From: Catellatospora methionotrophica
GTDB lineage: Bacteria > Actinomycetota > Actinomycetes > Mycobacteriales > Micromonosporaceae
Assembly (NCBI RefSeq): GCF_011297335.1
Contig: NZ_JAAOTJ010000002.1
Span: forward strand, 1-64,000
Reading direction: 5' to 3'
DNA: 64,000 nt
The stretch's first letter is position 1. Each line of letters starts with the position of its first letter. Both the position numbers and the translations under genes were made by a program. Positions 49,631 to 58,714 of this stretch are shown here, one piece after another. The notes below the pieces were generated by a model. It was given only the letters and a program-made list of their open reading frames with translations. It had not been told where the DNA came from and ran no database searches.

Positions 49631-52120
49631 TCAGCCAGAGCGTGCGGCCGCCTCGGCGGGCGGCGGCGGGTTCGGTCCGGGACTGGGCGGAGTGCTCGGC
49701 GGGGTGCCGGGCCGGGGGCTCGGCGGGGTGCTCGGCTTGGCCCGGCTGCCGTTGCTGATCTCGATGACCACGACGCCGTTCCTGATGGTACGGCCGGACG
49801 GGCTGGTGCCCGCCGCGGTGCCCTTGGGGCAGTCCGAGTCGACCTGCTTGGGCGCGACCTCGGGCTTGAAGCCCCTGCCGTTGAGGATCGAGCGGGCCTG
49901 AGGCAGCGTGCGGCACTTGACCGCGGGGATGGTGACCTGCGATCCGGTGATCAGCCGGGTGTTGCTCGGCCGGGAGAACTGGATCGACTTCTTGGCCTTC
50001 ATCGCGTCGCGCAGCGCGTACTGCACCGCCGGGTTGATGACGCGGTGTGACATCTGATGGTTGACCTGCGCCCAGTCGGGGTCGGTCTGGAAACCGGAGA
50101 TGGCCAGCTGCTTGGTGGTGATGGTGAGTGTCACCGACTTGGAGTTGTCGGTGGTGCCGGTCTTGCCCGCGATGTACCGGCCGATGATCTCGCGGGAGTC
50201 GCGGGCGGTCGCGCCCTGGCACTTGCCGTACAGCGACTGGTCGCCGACCGGGCAGCGGGCCGCGTCGATCGCGGCGCGGGCCACGTCGACGGCGATGTTC
50301 TGCTTGCAGCGCGGGTCGCCGACGGCCAGCTTCTCGCCCTTGTTCGTCGTGATCGACTCGACGGGCGTGGGTTCGCAGTAGAGGCCGTCGGCGGCCAGCG
50401 TGGCGAAGGCGTTGGCGATCTGCAGCGGCGTGTGGTCGGACGCACCGAGGGTGAACGGCCCCCAGCCGTCGGCGGCCTGGGTGGAGTAGTAGTAGTCGTC
50501 GAGGTTCGAGCGCGGGTTGTCGTAGAAGGTCAGGCCCATGCGCTTGGCGGTGTCGACGACCCGCGACCCGCCGGTCATCTCGAACAGCGGCACGAAGAAC
50601 GTGTTGATCGAGCTGCCGAAGCCGTTCCACATGTTCTGCGCGCCGAAGTTGCGCCCGCCGGAGTTGGTCGGGCACCAGTAGCCGCCGCAGTTAGGGGACC
50701 CGGTGATCCTGGTGCGGGAGACGTACGGGGCGCGGGTGTTGATGATCGTGGACAGTGGGTAGCCCTTCTCCAGGGCCGCCACCAGCGTGAAGATCTTCAT
50801 GACGGAGCCGGGCTGGTAGCCGCCGATGTCGGGGCCGCCGGACAGCAGCGGGTTGGTGGTGTTGGGGTAGCTGCCCCGCACGCCACGGCGGGCCAGCGCC
50901 GGGTTGGACGCCTTGCCGTTCTGCGGCTTGGTCCTGCTGTCGATCCGGAAGTTGCGATTGGTGGCCAGGCCGCGCACCTTGCCCGTGCCGGGCTCCACGG
51001 CGGCCAGCATCACCGCGTCGGACTTGTACTTCCACTTCCCGCCCGGCAGGTCCGGGTTGTTGTTGACCGAGCGGTCGATGCCGCGGTCCATCGCGGACTG
51101 CGCGGTGACGTCCAGCGAGGTGACGATCCTGAACCCGCCCGACTTCAGCGAGCGCTCCCGGTCGTACGGCGTGACCCCGAACACGGGCTGCTGGTTCCAC
51201 CAGCGCTGGAAGAAGTCGCAGAAGAAGCCCCACTTGATGTTCGTCGCCTGCACGCAGCCGTTCGGGGTGAACTTGCCGGTGACCTTCAGCGGTTCGGCCC
51301 TGGCCAGCGCGGCCTGCTGCTCGGTGAGCGCGCCGGTCTGCACCATCTCGCCGAGCACGTAGTCGCGCCGGTCCACGGCCAGCGCCGCGCCCTTGAGGCT
51401 GATCACGTCGAAGCCGCCCGGGAACTTGACCAGCGCGGCGAGGAACGCGGCCTCGGCGGCGGTGAGCGTGGCGGGCTGCTTGCCGAAGTACACCTGGGCG
51501 GCGGCGAAGATCCCGTATGCCCGGTTACCGAAGTATGCGGTGTTCAGATACCCCTCGAGGATGTCGTCCTTGCTCATCCGCTGCTCGATCGCCATCGCGA
51601 AGCGCATCTCGCGCACCTTGCGCTTGGCGGTGTCCTCGGTGGCGTCGACGACCTCCTGGGCGGTGTCGGCCGAGTAGGAGATGGAGAGGCGGACGAACTG
51701 CATGGTCAGCGTCGAGGCGCCCTGCTCGACGTCGCCGGCCTTCTTGTTGGCGATGTACGCCCGCGCGATGCCCTTGATGTCGACGCCGTTGTGCTCGTAG
51801 AACTTCTGGTCCTCGGCGGCGAGCACCGCCTGGCGCACGATCAGCGGGATGTCGGCCAGCGGCAGGTCGCGCCGGTTCTCGTCGTACATGGTGGCCAGCA
51901 GGCTCTTGCCGTCGGCGGCGTAGAGGTAGCTCAGCTGGGGTGAGCGCTTGACGATCAGCTCGTCGGGCAGCTTGCCGAGGGCGTCGCCGCCGACGATGGC
52001 CGCCAGGCCGGACAGCGCCACCGCGGGGAAGGCCGCCGAGGCGACCACCACCCCGGCGAGCAGGCCGCATACGAGCATGGACGCGATGTTGACCAGTGGA
52101 TTGCGGTAGCGCGAGCTCAT
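49631..52120 (-). CDS. bifunctional class A penicillin-binding protein with PASTA domain
   Basis: An 829-residue peptidoglycan synthase. After a short cytoplasmic N terminus and one membrane helix (about residues 12-38) comes a GT51 glycosyltransferase domain with AAEDQKFYEHNGVD and GASTLTMQ, then a transpeptidase domain with GSVMK (SxxK), SSIN (SxN) and GKTGTTD (KTG). A single PASTA domain (about residues 725-790) and a Pro-rich tail end the protein, which lies outside the membrane. It polymerises and crosslinks the cell wall. ATG 52120 has GAGGCGGTGA upstream. It is the only wall-synthesis gene in the window. Confidence 0.94.
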   Translation of the reverse strand: MSSRYRNPLVNIASMLVCGLLAGVVVASAAFPAVALSGLAAIVGGDALGKLPDELIVKRSPQLSYLYAADGKSLLATMYDENRRDLPLADIPLIVRQAVLAAEDQKFYEHNGVDIKGIARAYIANKKAGDVEQGASTLTMQFVRLSISYSADTAQEVVDATEDTAKRKVREMRFAMAIEQRMSKDDILEGYLNTAYFGNRAYGIFAAAQVYFGKQPATLTAAEAAFLAALVKFPGGFDVISLKGAALAVDRRDYVLGEMVQTGALTEQQAALARAEPLKVTGKFTPNGCVQATNIKWGFFCDFFQRWWNQQPVFGVTPYDRERSLKSGGFRIVTSLDVTAQSAMDRGIDRSVNNNPDLPGGKWKYKSDAVMLAAVEPGTGKVRGLATNRNFRIDSRTKPQNGKASNPALARRGVRGSYPNTTNPLLSGGPDIGGYQPGSVMKIFTLVAALEKGYPLSTIINTRAPYVSRTRITGSPNCGGYWCPTNSGGRNFGAQNMWNGFGSSINTFFVPLFEMTGGSRVVDTAKRMGLTFYDNPRSNLDDYYYSTQAADGWGPFTLGASDHTPLQIANAFATLAADGLYCEPTPVESITTNKGEKLAVGDPRCKQNIAVDVARAAIDAARCPVGDQSLYGKCQGATARDSREIIGRYIAGKTGTTDNSKSVTLTITTKQLAISGFQTDPDWAQVNHQMSHRVINPAVQYALRDAMKAKKSIQFSRPSNTRLITGSQVTIPAVKCRTLPQARSILNGRGFKPEVAPKQVDSDCPKGTAAGTSPSGRTIRNGVVVIEISNGSRAKPSTPPSPRPGTPPSTPPSPGPNPPPPAEAAARSG

Positions 52121-52456
52121 CAGGTCACCGCCTCGGATCAGGGTGCGTTGGCCCAAGCCCCCGCAAACCGCATCAGATCGGGCGATCGGCGGGTATCGCC
52201 TCAGGGGCGGAGGGTCGGGACGCCACCCGCGATCACACCTTGAGGATGCGACTCCGGTGCAAGCCGCACAAGGGCTTTCGGCGGGTCGTCGGCGACCGGC
52301 CGCGACGGGCCCGATCGATGCCCTGGGATGGCATAACGCCTTGGCATGGGGCGGCTCCGGTAAGTTGTGCGGAACGGCCCGCCACAGGCATGATCTGCGG
52401 TGCGGTCGACGAAACCGTATTCATCGCCGACCTGCGGCACGAGACGTTGGGGAGTC
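52121..52456. other. 336-base divergent intergenic region without a recognisable gene
   Basis: This stretch separates the PBP start from the signalling operon start. It should hold both promoters. I found no convincing coding frame, tRNA or strong hairpin in it. Confidence 0.5.
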
Positions 52457-53653
52457 ATGTTCAGTGCTGCATCCGTGCCGACGCAGCCGCGCGGACCCGC
52501 GCGGCTGACCCGGCTGCGTGTGCTGCTGATCGAGGACGACGAGGGCGACGCGTTCCTGGTCGAGGAGTTGCTGCACGAGCAGGACGCCGCGATCCAGCTG
52601 ACGGTGGCGCGCAGCCTGCGCGACGCCCGCGAGCTGATGGCCGAGGTCGACTGCATCCTGCTGGACCTGGGCCTGCCCGACGCGCAGGGCATCGACGGCC
52701 TGCGCCGGGTGCTCGCCCACGCGCCCGGCACCGCCGTGTGCGTGCTGACCGGCCAGCAGGACACCCACATCGGCATCACGGCGGTCGCCGAGGGCGCGCA
52801 GGACTACCTGGTCAAGGGTCAGGTAGACGGCGCGCTGCTCGAGCGCTCGGTCCAGTACGCCGTGGAGCGCAAGCACGCCGAGGTGAGCGCGGGCCGCCTG
52901 CGCGAGGTCGAACTGCGCCAGGCCGAGTCGGCCCGGCTGGAGCGCGGCCTGCTGCCCCAGCCGGTGATGACCACCGACCAGATCGCCGTGCACAGCTTCT
53001 ACCGGCCGGGCCGCTACGAGGCGTTGCTCGGCGGGGACTTCTTCGACGTCGTGCAGACCAGCCCCGACACCGTGCACGCGATGATCGGGGACGTGAGCGG
53101 GCACGACGTCGACGGCGCGGCGCTGGGCGTCGCGCTGCGGGTGGCCTGGCGGGCGCTGACCCTGGCCGGCGTCGAGCCCGAGCCGACGCTCGTCGCGCTG
53201 GAACGAGTGATCACCACCGAGCGCGACCACCCGAGCACGTTCGCGACGATGGCGCTGGTGCGGATCGACCTGGCGGCCGCGCGGGCCACCTGCTGGCTGG
53301 CCGGGCACCCGCCGCCGCTGCTGGTCGCCCAAGGCCGGGCGGTGCCGGTGGACGCCCCGTACGGCCTGCTGCTCGGCATCGGCGACGCGCCACGTGAGTC
53401 CGCCGACGTCGACCTGCCCGACGGCTGGTCGCTGCTGCTCTACACCGACGGCCTGGTCGAAGGACGGCTGGGCGACAGCTCGGACCGGCTCGGCGACGAG
53501 GGCCTGGTCGGCCTGTGCGCCACCCGGCTGGCCCGAGGTGACACCATGGAACGCCTGCCCGCGAGCCTGGTCGAGTCGGCCGAGACGCTCAACGGCGGCC
53601 CGCTTGCCGACGACGTCGCCATCGTCCTGCTGAGTAAGGAACCCAGTTCGTGA
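52457..53653 (+). CDS. response regulator with PP2C-type (SpoIIE) phosphatase output
   Basis: A 398-residue signalling protein. A receiver domain (residues about 18-135; acidic pair in IEDDEGD, phospho-acceptor Asp70, lysine in LVKGQ) is joined by a short coiled coil to a SpoIIE/PP2C-like serine phosphatase domain with GGDFFDVV, GDVSGHDVDGA, LYTDGLVEG and a final ADDVAIVLL, all metal-site aspartates present. Such RsbU-like proteins act on anti-sigma-factor antagonists. It is the first gene of an operon with a histidine kinase (GTGA overlap) and a stand-alone receiver. ATG 52457 has a GGGGAG ribosome site. Confidence 0.92.
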   Translation: MFSAASVPTQPRGPARLTRLRVLLIEDDEGDAFLVEELLHEQDAAIQLTVARSLRDARELMAEVDCILLDLGLPDAQGIDGLRRVLAHAPGTAVCVLTGQQDTHIGITAVAEGAQDYLVKGQVDGALLERSVQYAVERKHAEVSAGRLREVELRQAESARLERGLLPQPVMTTDQIAVHSFYRPGRYEALLGGDFFDVVQTSPDTVHAMIGDVSGHDVDGAALGVALRVAWRALTLAGVEPEPTLVALERVITTERDHPSTFATMALVRIDLAAARATCWLAGHPPPLLVAQGRAVPVDAPYGLLLGIGDAPRESADVDLPDGWSLLLYTDGLVEGRLGDSSDRLGDEGLVGLCATRLARGDTMERLPASLVESAETLNGGPLADDVAIVLLSKEPSS

Positions 53654-55269
53654 TCAAGCGTGTGCAGTTCACCCACCCACGAACCTGGTCCCTGCGTGCC
53701 AGGATCACCGCGCTGGTCACGACGACGGCCGCACTGCTGGCCGTGTTCGCCATCAGCGCCGCGCTGCTGGCCACCGCCAACCTGGACCAGCTCGACGTGG
53801 TGCTGAACAAGACCGGCGTGCTGCGCCTGTCGGGTGAGCAGCTGGGCGCCTCGCTGGTCGACCAGGAGACCGGGGTGCGCGGCTACGTGCTCAGCGGTGA
53901 CGCCGCCGACCTGGGCCCGTACCGCAGCGGCCGGGAGGCCGAGGAGCGGCTGTACGAGACGATGATCCCGCTGCTGGCCGACGAGCCCGCGATCCGGGCA
54001 CAGCTGGAGCGCGCCCGTGCCGCCGCCACCACGTGGCGGACGACCGTGGCCGAACCGGCCGTCACCGCGACCCGCGACCAGGGCCCTGCGGCCGGTCAGC
54101 AGCTGCTCAACCAGGTCGGCGGGCGGGAACGGTTCGACCAGGCACGGGCCCAGCTCGCGACGCTCCAGCAGGAGATCGTCACGCTGCGCAACGCGGCGGT
54201 CGCCAACGTCCAGTCCGGCAGCGAGAACCTCGTCGTGCTGCTGATCGCGGCGGGGCTGGTGGTGCTGGTGATGGGCACGATCCTGGTGGTGCTGATCAAC
54301 CGGATGGTCAGCCGCCCGGTGACGCACCTCGCCGAGCAGGTGCGCCACGTCGCCTCCGGCGCCTACGACACCGAGATCGTCGCCACCGGCTCGCCGGAGC
54401 TGGAACGCCTGGGCCGCGACGTGGACGGGATGCGCCGCCAGATCGCCTCGGACCTGAGCGAGGTCCGCGAGGCCCGGCAGGCCGTCGAACTGATCAACCA
54501 GCAGCTCCAGCAGCAGGCTTCCGAGCTGACCCGCAGCAACCGCGACCTGGAGCAGTTCGCCTACGTCGCCTCGCATGACCTGCAGGAGCCGCTGCGCAAG
54601 GTGGCCAGCTTCTGCCAGCTGCTGCAGCGCCGCTACGCCGGGCAGCTCGACGAGCGCGCCGACCAGTACATCCTGTTCGCGGTCGACGGCGCGCAGCGGA
54701 TGCAGCGGCTCATCAACGACCTGCTCGCCTTCTCCCGGATCGGCCGCAACACCAGCGGCTTCCAGCCGGTCTCGCTCGACGCCGTGATGCGCGCCGTGTT
54801 CGAGCAGCTCAACGTCGAGGAGAAGTACGGCGCCGACGCCGTGACGTGGTCGGAGCTGCCGACGGTCGCGGGCGAGGAGGCGCTGCTGGAGACCCTGCTG
54901 GCGAACCTGGTCGGCAACTCCCTCAAGTTCCGCCGCACGGACGTGCCGGCGCGCATCGAGGTGTCCGCGGTGCGCGAGGACGACGCCTGGGACATCACGG
55001 TCAGCGACAACGGCATCGGCATCGAGGCCGAGTTCGCTGAGAAGATCTTCATCATCTTCCAGCGGCTGCACGCCAAGGACGCCTACCCTGGCACCGGCAT
55101 GGGACTGGCCATCGCCAAGAAGATCGTGGAATATCACGACGGCCGCATCTGGGTGGATTCCTCCCGGACCGACGGTGCGGCCATCACGTTCTCGCTGCCG
55201 ATCAGCGAGGACGCCGGCGCGGCGATCCAGCCCGCCGTGCCGACGCAGCACAAGGAGCTGACCGCATGA
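53650..55269 (+). CDS. membrane histidine kinase with CHASE3 sensor
   Basis: A 539-residue kinase. Two membrane helices (about residues 20-42 and 193-217) bracket a helical extracytoplasmic CHASE3-type domain containing [19 protein letters not shown] linker, a coiled coil, HisKA (phospho-acceptor His309 in [12 protein letters not shown]) and HATPase domain follow, with [17 protein letters not shown] and [11 protein letters not shown]. The kinase core resembles the phytochrome-type group that partners with Rcp1-like receivers, which fits the next gene. Both ends overlap neighbours by four bases. The stimulus is unknown. Confidence 0.93.
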   Translation: MIKRVQFTHPRTWSLRARITALVTTTAALLAVFAISAALLATANLDQLDVVLNKTGVLRLSGEQLGASLVDQETGVRGYVLSGDAADLGPYRSGREAEERLYETMIPLLADEPAIRAQLERARAAATTWRTTVAEPAVTATRDQGPAAGQQLLNQVGGRERFDQARAQLATLQQEIVTLRNAAVANVQSGSENLVVLLIAAGLVVLVMGTILVVLINRMVSRPVTHLAEQVRHVASGAYDTEIVATGSPELERLGRDVDGMRRQIASDLSEVREARQAVELINQQLQQQASELTRSNRDLEQFAYVASHDLQEPLRKVASFCQLLQRRYAGQLDERADQYILFAVDGAQRMQRLINDLLAFSRIGRNTSGFQPVSLDAVMRAVFEQLNVEEKYGADAVTWSELPTVAGEEALLETLLANLVGNSLKFRRTDVPARIEVSAVREDDAWDITVSDNGIGIEAEFAEKIFIIFQRLHAKDAYPGTGMGLAIAKKIVEYHDGRIWVDSSRTDGAAITFSLPISEDAGAAIQPAVPTQHKELTA

Positions 55270-55718
55270 TCGACGACGACAGGGGCGGCCGCCCCATCGA
55301 GGTGCTGCTGGTCGAGGACGACCCGGGCGACGTGCTCATGACGCGCGAGGCGTTCGAGGAGTACAAGATGCGCAACACCCTGCACGTCGTCAGCGACGGC
55401 GTGGAGGCACTGGCGTACCTGCGCAAGGAGGGGGAGTTCGCCGACGTGCACACCCCCGACCTGATCCTGCTCGACCTCAACCTGCCCCGCCGCGACGGCC
55501 GCGAGGTGCTCCGCGAGATCAAGAACGACCCGGAGCTGTGCCGCGTCCCGGTGGTCGTGCTGACCACCTCGCAGGCCGAGGAGGACGTGCTGCGCAGCTA
55601 CCAGTTGCACGCCAACGCGTATGTCGCCAAGCCGGTCGACTTCGAGCGGTTCATCTCCGTCGTCAAGCAGATCGACGACTTCTTCGTCAGCGTGGTACGC
55701 CTGCCGACCCGTCGCTGA
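55266..55718 (+). CDS. single-domain response regulator (Rcp1-like)
   Basis: A 150-residue stand-alone receiver. [17 protein letters not shown] gives the acidic pair, LILLDLNLP the phospho-acceptor Asp70, VVLTTS the switch threonine and AYVAKPVDF the conserved lysine. The extended loop before the acceptor and the DPGD motif are typical of Rcp1-like regulators paired with CHASE3/phytochrome-class kinases. It has no output domain, so it probably relays phosphate or signals by protein contact. The ATG overlaps the kinase stop (ATGA). Its 3' end overlaps the convergent PAP2 gene by 32 bases. Confidence 0.93.
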   Translation: MIDDDRGGRPIEVLLVEDDPGDVLMTREAFEEYKMRNTLHVVSDGVEALAYLRKEGEFADVHTPDLILLDLNLPRRDGREVLREIKNDPELCRVPVVVLTTSQAEEDVLRSYQLHANAYVAKPVDFERFISVVKQIDDFFVSVVRLPTRR

Positions 55719-56637
55719 CCCGCCCGCTGATCCTGCTCACCAGCGCGTCCGCTGCCAGCGCGACCGCCAGCCCGGCCGCCACGTCGGCGGTGTAGTGGTA
55801 GCGGGTGTAGACCACGGACATGGTGAGCAGGGCCGTCGGCAGCAGCAGCCGTCGGAAGGCGGCCCGGCCCCCTATCCGGCGTACCGCCAACACCACGGCC
55901 CATGCCCCGGCGACGTGCGCCGACGGGAAGCAGGTGCCCGCCGGATCGGCGTGCGCCATCAGGAACTGCTGCGCCGGGGCGAGCACGTAACCGGTCAGCA
56001 CGGGCGGGTCGAACTGCCCCGCGAGCGAGTGGACCGGTCCGCGCACCGGCATCAGCAGGAAGCCCAGGTAGCAGGTGAACACTGCGGCGCTGACCGTGGT
56101 GACCAGCCGCTCCAGGTCGTCGAGCCGCCGCCGCATGATCAGCAACAGCGGCGGCACGGCGATGTACAGGTAGTAGCTGATGTAGGCGGCGTAGAACAGC
56201 TCGGTCAGCGGTCGCGAGACCAGGCCGTCCAGCCAGAGCGACGGGTGGACGCTCCAGACGGCCGATTCGAAGGAGTTCATCGCGGCGTCGAGGTACCGGC
56301 CGTGTATCACCAGCACCGTCGGACCGGTCAGGCTGTACGCGATCGGCGCGAGCACCAGCGGGTAGGCGGTGCGCAACACGCGCAGCGCCATGACCTGCGG
56401 TCTGCGGGCCTGCACGGCTGTCAGGCCGAGAACCGCGGCGGCCATGGCGGCGTAGGCGGCGAGATACCCACCCCAGTGCGGGAGCCGATCATGGCCCGAG
56501 GCGACCAGGGTCGACACGACCGCCAGATAGCCGAGCACCACGACATCGACCGGCCGCAACCCGCCCTTGGCCGCATCGCCCGCGACCGGTGCCTCACGGG
56601 CGGTGCGAGCCGTAACGGTGTCGTGCACGATGGCCAC
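55687..56637 (-). CDS. PAP2-superfamily membrane phosphatase or inositol-phosphotransferase-like protein
   Basis: A 316-residue protein with seven or eight membrane helices. The active-site blocks are [11 protein letters not shown] (PSGH-like, here PSAH) and [11 protein letters not shown] (SRxxxxxHxxxD-like), with [12 protein letters not shown] as a weak first motif; this is the PAP2_3/Aur1-like branch, acting on lipid phosphates or phosphoinositides at the membrane. GTG 56637 gives the shortest sensible N terminus. It is convergent with the response regulator. Confidence 0.82.
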   Translation of the reverse strand: MAIVHDTVTARTAREAPVAGDAAKGGLRPVDVVVLGYLAVVSTLVASGHDRLPHWGGYLAAYAAMAAAVLGLTAVQARRPQVMALRVLRTAYPLVLAPIAYSLTGPTVLVIHGRYLDAAMNSFESAVWSVHPSLWLDGLVSRPLTELFYAAYISYYLYIAVPPLLLIMRRRLDDLERLVTTVSAAVFTCYLGFLLMPVRGPVHSLAGQFDPPVLTGYVLAPAQQFLMAHADPAGTCFPSAHVAGAWAVVLAVRRIGGRAAFRRLLLPTALLTMSVVYTRYHYTADVAAGLAVALAADALVSRISGRVSDGSAGVPR

Positions 56638-56655
56638 GGCTCGACTGTACCCGCC

Positions 56656-56677
56656 AAACGACGCACTAAACGACGCA
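56656..56677 (-). promoter_or_regulatory. direct repeats upstream of the PAP2 gene
   Basis: AAACGACGCA occurs twice (56656-56665 and 56668-56677), spaced 12 bases apart, 19 bases before the PAP2 start. Such spacing would suit a dimeric activator or repressor, but no regulator is known. Confidence 0.3.
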
Positions 56678-56812
56678 ACATTTCCTGCCGCCGACTCTCG
56701 CAAATGCCACGCTTGTTCGCAAAACGTTCCTTCGGGCCTGAGCCGCCTATGCGGGACCGCGTTCGCCTCGGGGCGGTCTGGCGACATAGCCGGAATCCGG
56801 CACGGTGTCGGT

Positions 56813-56880
56813 CAAGATCTGTTTTTGTGGACGCTGGGTGTCCCTATAGCGGCGTCCAGCGTCCACAAAAACAGATCTTG
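56813..56880. repeat. palindromic element, family P2, copy 2
   Basis: A 68-base element with perfect 25-base arms, beginning CAAGATCTGTTTTTGTGGAC on one strand and the complement on the other, around an 18-base centre with CCCTATAG. It shares 55 of 62 bases with 45132-45193. It lies in the intergenic space between the PAP2 gene and the pentapeptide-like gene. Confidence 0.92.
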
Positions 56881-56956
56881 TTTGGAGGGGAAGCAATGGA
56901 TCTGCATTGGACGGACCGGTGACCGGTGATGGTGCCGATGGGCTAACGTCTCGGCC

Positions 56957-58336
56957 GTGGCGAACTGCGCGCAGTGCTCGAACGAGGCCGTCGTCGGCGA
57001 ACGGTGCCTGCCGCACCACATCGAGGGCTGCCCGACCGACGACGTCGGCCGGCCCGTGCTCGCCGAGCTGGACCTCAGCGGGCGGCGACTCGACGACGTC
57101 CAGCTCGACAACCTGGTGATCACCGGTGATCTCAACTGCGCCGGCACCACCTTCCGCGGCCCGCTGCGGGTCAGGGACGTCGACGTCGGCGGGTTCGTCG
57201 ACTTCAACCACGCCCAGATGCAGGCGTACGTGTCGATCCAGGGCCTGACCGCCGGCGGACCGTTCCGCATGCGTGACGCGGTGCTGGAACGCGACGTGTA
57301 CCTGTCCAGGGTCGCCTGCACGGGCGTGGCCACGCTGGCCCGCAGCACGCTCGCCGGATCCGTGGAGATCGATGGCTGGCGCGCCCACAGCCTGGACCTG
57401 CGCCGTACCACCTTCCAGCACCGTGCCCTGCTGCAACTCGGCGACGTGACCCGGGTCTACCTGCTGCGGGCAGGCTTCCAGCGCGGCGTACGCCTCACCT
57501 TCGCCGGACCGACCCGGTTCGACCTGCAAGAAGTCGACCTCGGCGGCCCGTCGGCGATCACCGCCGCCGCGCCGACCGTCGAAGCCTGGCGGATGCAGGA
57601 CCGGCCGATCCTCGGCCGCACCCTCGGCACCGATCTCAGCCAGGTGCGCCTGTCCTACGTGGATCTGTCCGAGTGCTCCTTCGCCGGCGCGCACCACCTC
57701 GACAAGCTGACCGTCGAAGACTGGCACGGCTGGCGGACCTCGCCGCGCGGCCTGTGGGTCACCCACCGCGTCACGCTCGCCGACGAGCACCGTGTACGCG
57801 GCCACGCCCGGTGGGCGTTGCCCGGCCCCGCCGGCCGGGAAGCGCCCTCGCTCGACAGCGTGCAGGCCGACTACCACGCCCTGCGCAGCATGATGCAGGA
57901 CCGCAAGGACCAGCGGGCCGCGTCCGACTTCTACTACGGCGAGATGGAGATGCGCCGCATCGGCCTGCGTCGCAGCGTACGGTCCGGGCTACAGGCCAGG
58001 AACTGGCGGGCGGCGTTCAGCGCCATGGGCGAGTGGCTGCTGCTGTGCCTGTACTGGCTGCTGTCCGGCTACGGCCAGCGGGCCTGGCGGGCCTTCACGA
58101 CCCTCGCCGTCGTCGTCGCCGTGGCCGCCGGAGCCCTCGACCGCTGGGGCTTCCAGACCCCCACCGCGTACGACGACGCCCTGCGCTACGCCCTGCGCGC
58201 CGCCTCCACCCTGCTACGCGGCTCGGACGTGGCACTCACCCCGACCGGCGACTGGATCGAACTCGTGCTCCGCCTGGTCGCCCCGCTGCTGCTGGCGCTG
58301 GGCCTGCTCGCCATCCGCGAACGCGTACGCCGCTAG
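56957..58336 (+). CDS. pentapeptide-repeat-like protein with C-terminal membrane domain
   Basis: A 459-residue protein. The N terminus has a small Cys-rich start (CAQCSNEAVVGERCLPHH, possible zinc site), then about 250 residues of short beta-helix-like repeats (LDLSGRRLDDVQLDNLVITGDLNCAG and similar). The segment DFYYGEMEMRRIG leads into a pair or trio of membrane helices (about residues 358-385, 387-405 and 437-455) with WLLSGYGQRAWRA, a motif seen in actinobacterial pentapeptide membrane proteins. No function is established for the family. A strong terminator follows. Confidence 0.78.
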   Translation: MANCAQCSNEAVVGERCLPHHIEGCPTDDVGRPVLAELDLSGRRLDDVQLDNLVITGDLNCAGTTFRGPLRVRDVDVGGFVDFNHAQMQAYVSIQGLTAGGPFRMRDAVLERDVYLSRVACTGVATLARSTLAGSVEIDGWRAHSLDLRRTTFQHRALLQLGDVTRVYLLRAGFQRGVRLTFAGPTRFDLQEVDLGGPSAITAAAPTVEAWRMQDRPILGRTLGTDLSQVRLSYVDLSECSFAGAHHLDKLTVEDWHGWRTSPRGLWVTHRVTLADEHRVRGHARWALPGPAGREAPSLDSVQADYHALRSMMQDRKDQRAASDFYYGEMEMRRIGLRRSVRSGLQARNWRAAFSAMGEWLLLCLYWLLSGYGQRAWRAFTTLAVVVAVAAGALDRWGFQTPTAYDDALRYALRAASTLLRGSDVALTPTGDWIELVLRLVAPLLLALGLLAIRERVRR

Positions 58337-58347
58337 CGGGTCATGGA

Positions 58348-58392
58348 GGGCGGGCTCGCAGTCCGCTGGGAGATGGTCTTGCGAGCCCGCCC
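58348..58392 (+). terminator. terminator hairpin after the pentapeptide-like gene
   Basis: GGGCGGGCTCGCA (58348-58360) and TGCGAGCCCGCCC (58380-58392) form a perfect 13-base stem with a 19-base loop, 12 bases past the stop codon. Confidence 0.8.
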
Positions 58393-58520
58393 CGGCACTC
58401 ACCGCCGCAGCGCTTGCGGCAGTACGTCGATGAGGCCTCAGATCCATTGACCTATGTCAGGTCGGCTGGTTCCAGAGCCCTGGTGCGGACGCGGCAGCGG
58501 TCCTCACTCGGCGGCCGGCC

Positions 58521-58643
58521 TACGCGCTGACGCCGCTGGGCCGCAGCATGCTCGCGCCGATGGATGCGGCCTGCGCCTGGGCGCGGGAACACTGGGACGA
58601 ACTGCTCGACGCCCGCGAGGGGATCGTGGCCGAAAGCCGCTGA
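58521..58643 (+). pseudogene. 3' remnant of an HxlR-family regulator gene
   Basis: Forty codons ending in TGA read YALTPLGRSMLAPMDAACAW and then AREHWDELLDAREGIVAE. This is the wing and last helix of HxlR-type winged-helix regulators. About five further codons upstream (RRPA) may belong to it, but the DNA-binding helices are gone and no start codon exists. The rest of 58393-58520 shows no gene. Confidence 0.65.
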
Positions 58644-58664
58644 TCGCGGCACAGGCGAGGTGGA

Positions 58665-58710
58665 GAAGGGCACCTTCCACCACGGAATTCGAGGGGAAGG
58701 TGCCCTTCCT
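58665..58710. terminator. terminator hairpin, repeat family T, copy 2
   Basis: GAAGGGCACCTTCC (58665-58678) pairs with GGAAGGTGCCCTTC (58695-58708). The stem is the same as at 10528-10575. It lies four bases beyond the stop of the CocE-like hydrolase gene. Confidence 0.85.
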
Positions 58711-58714
58711 TTCG

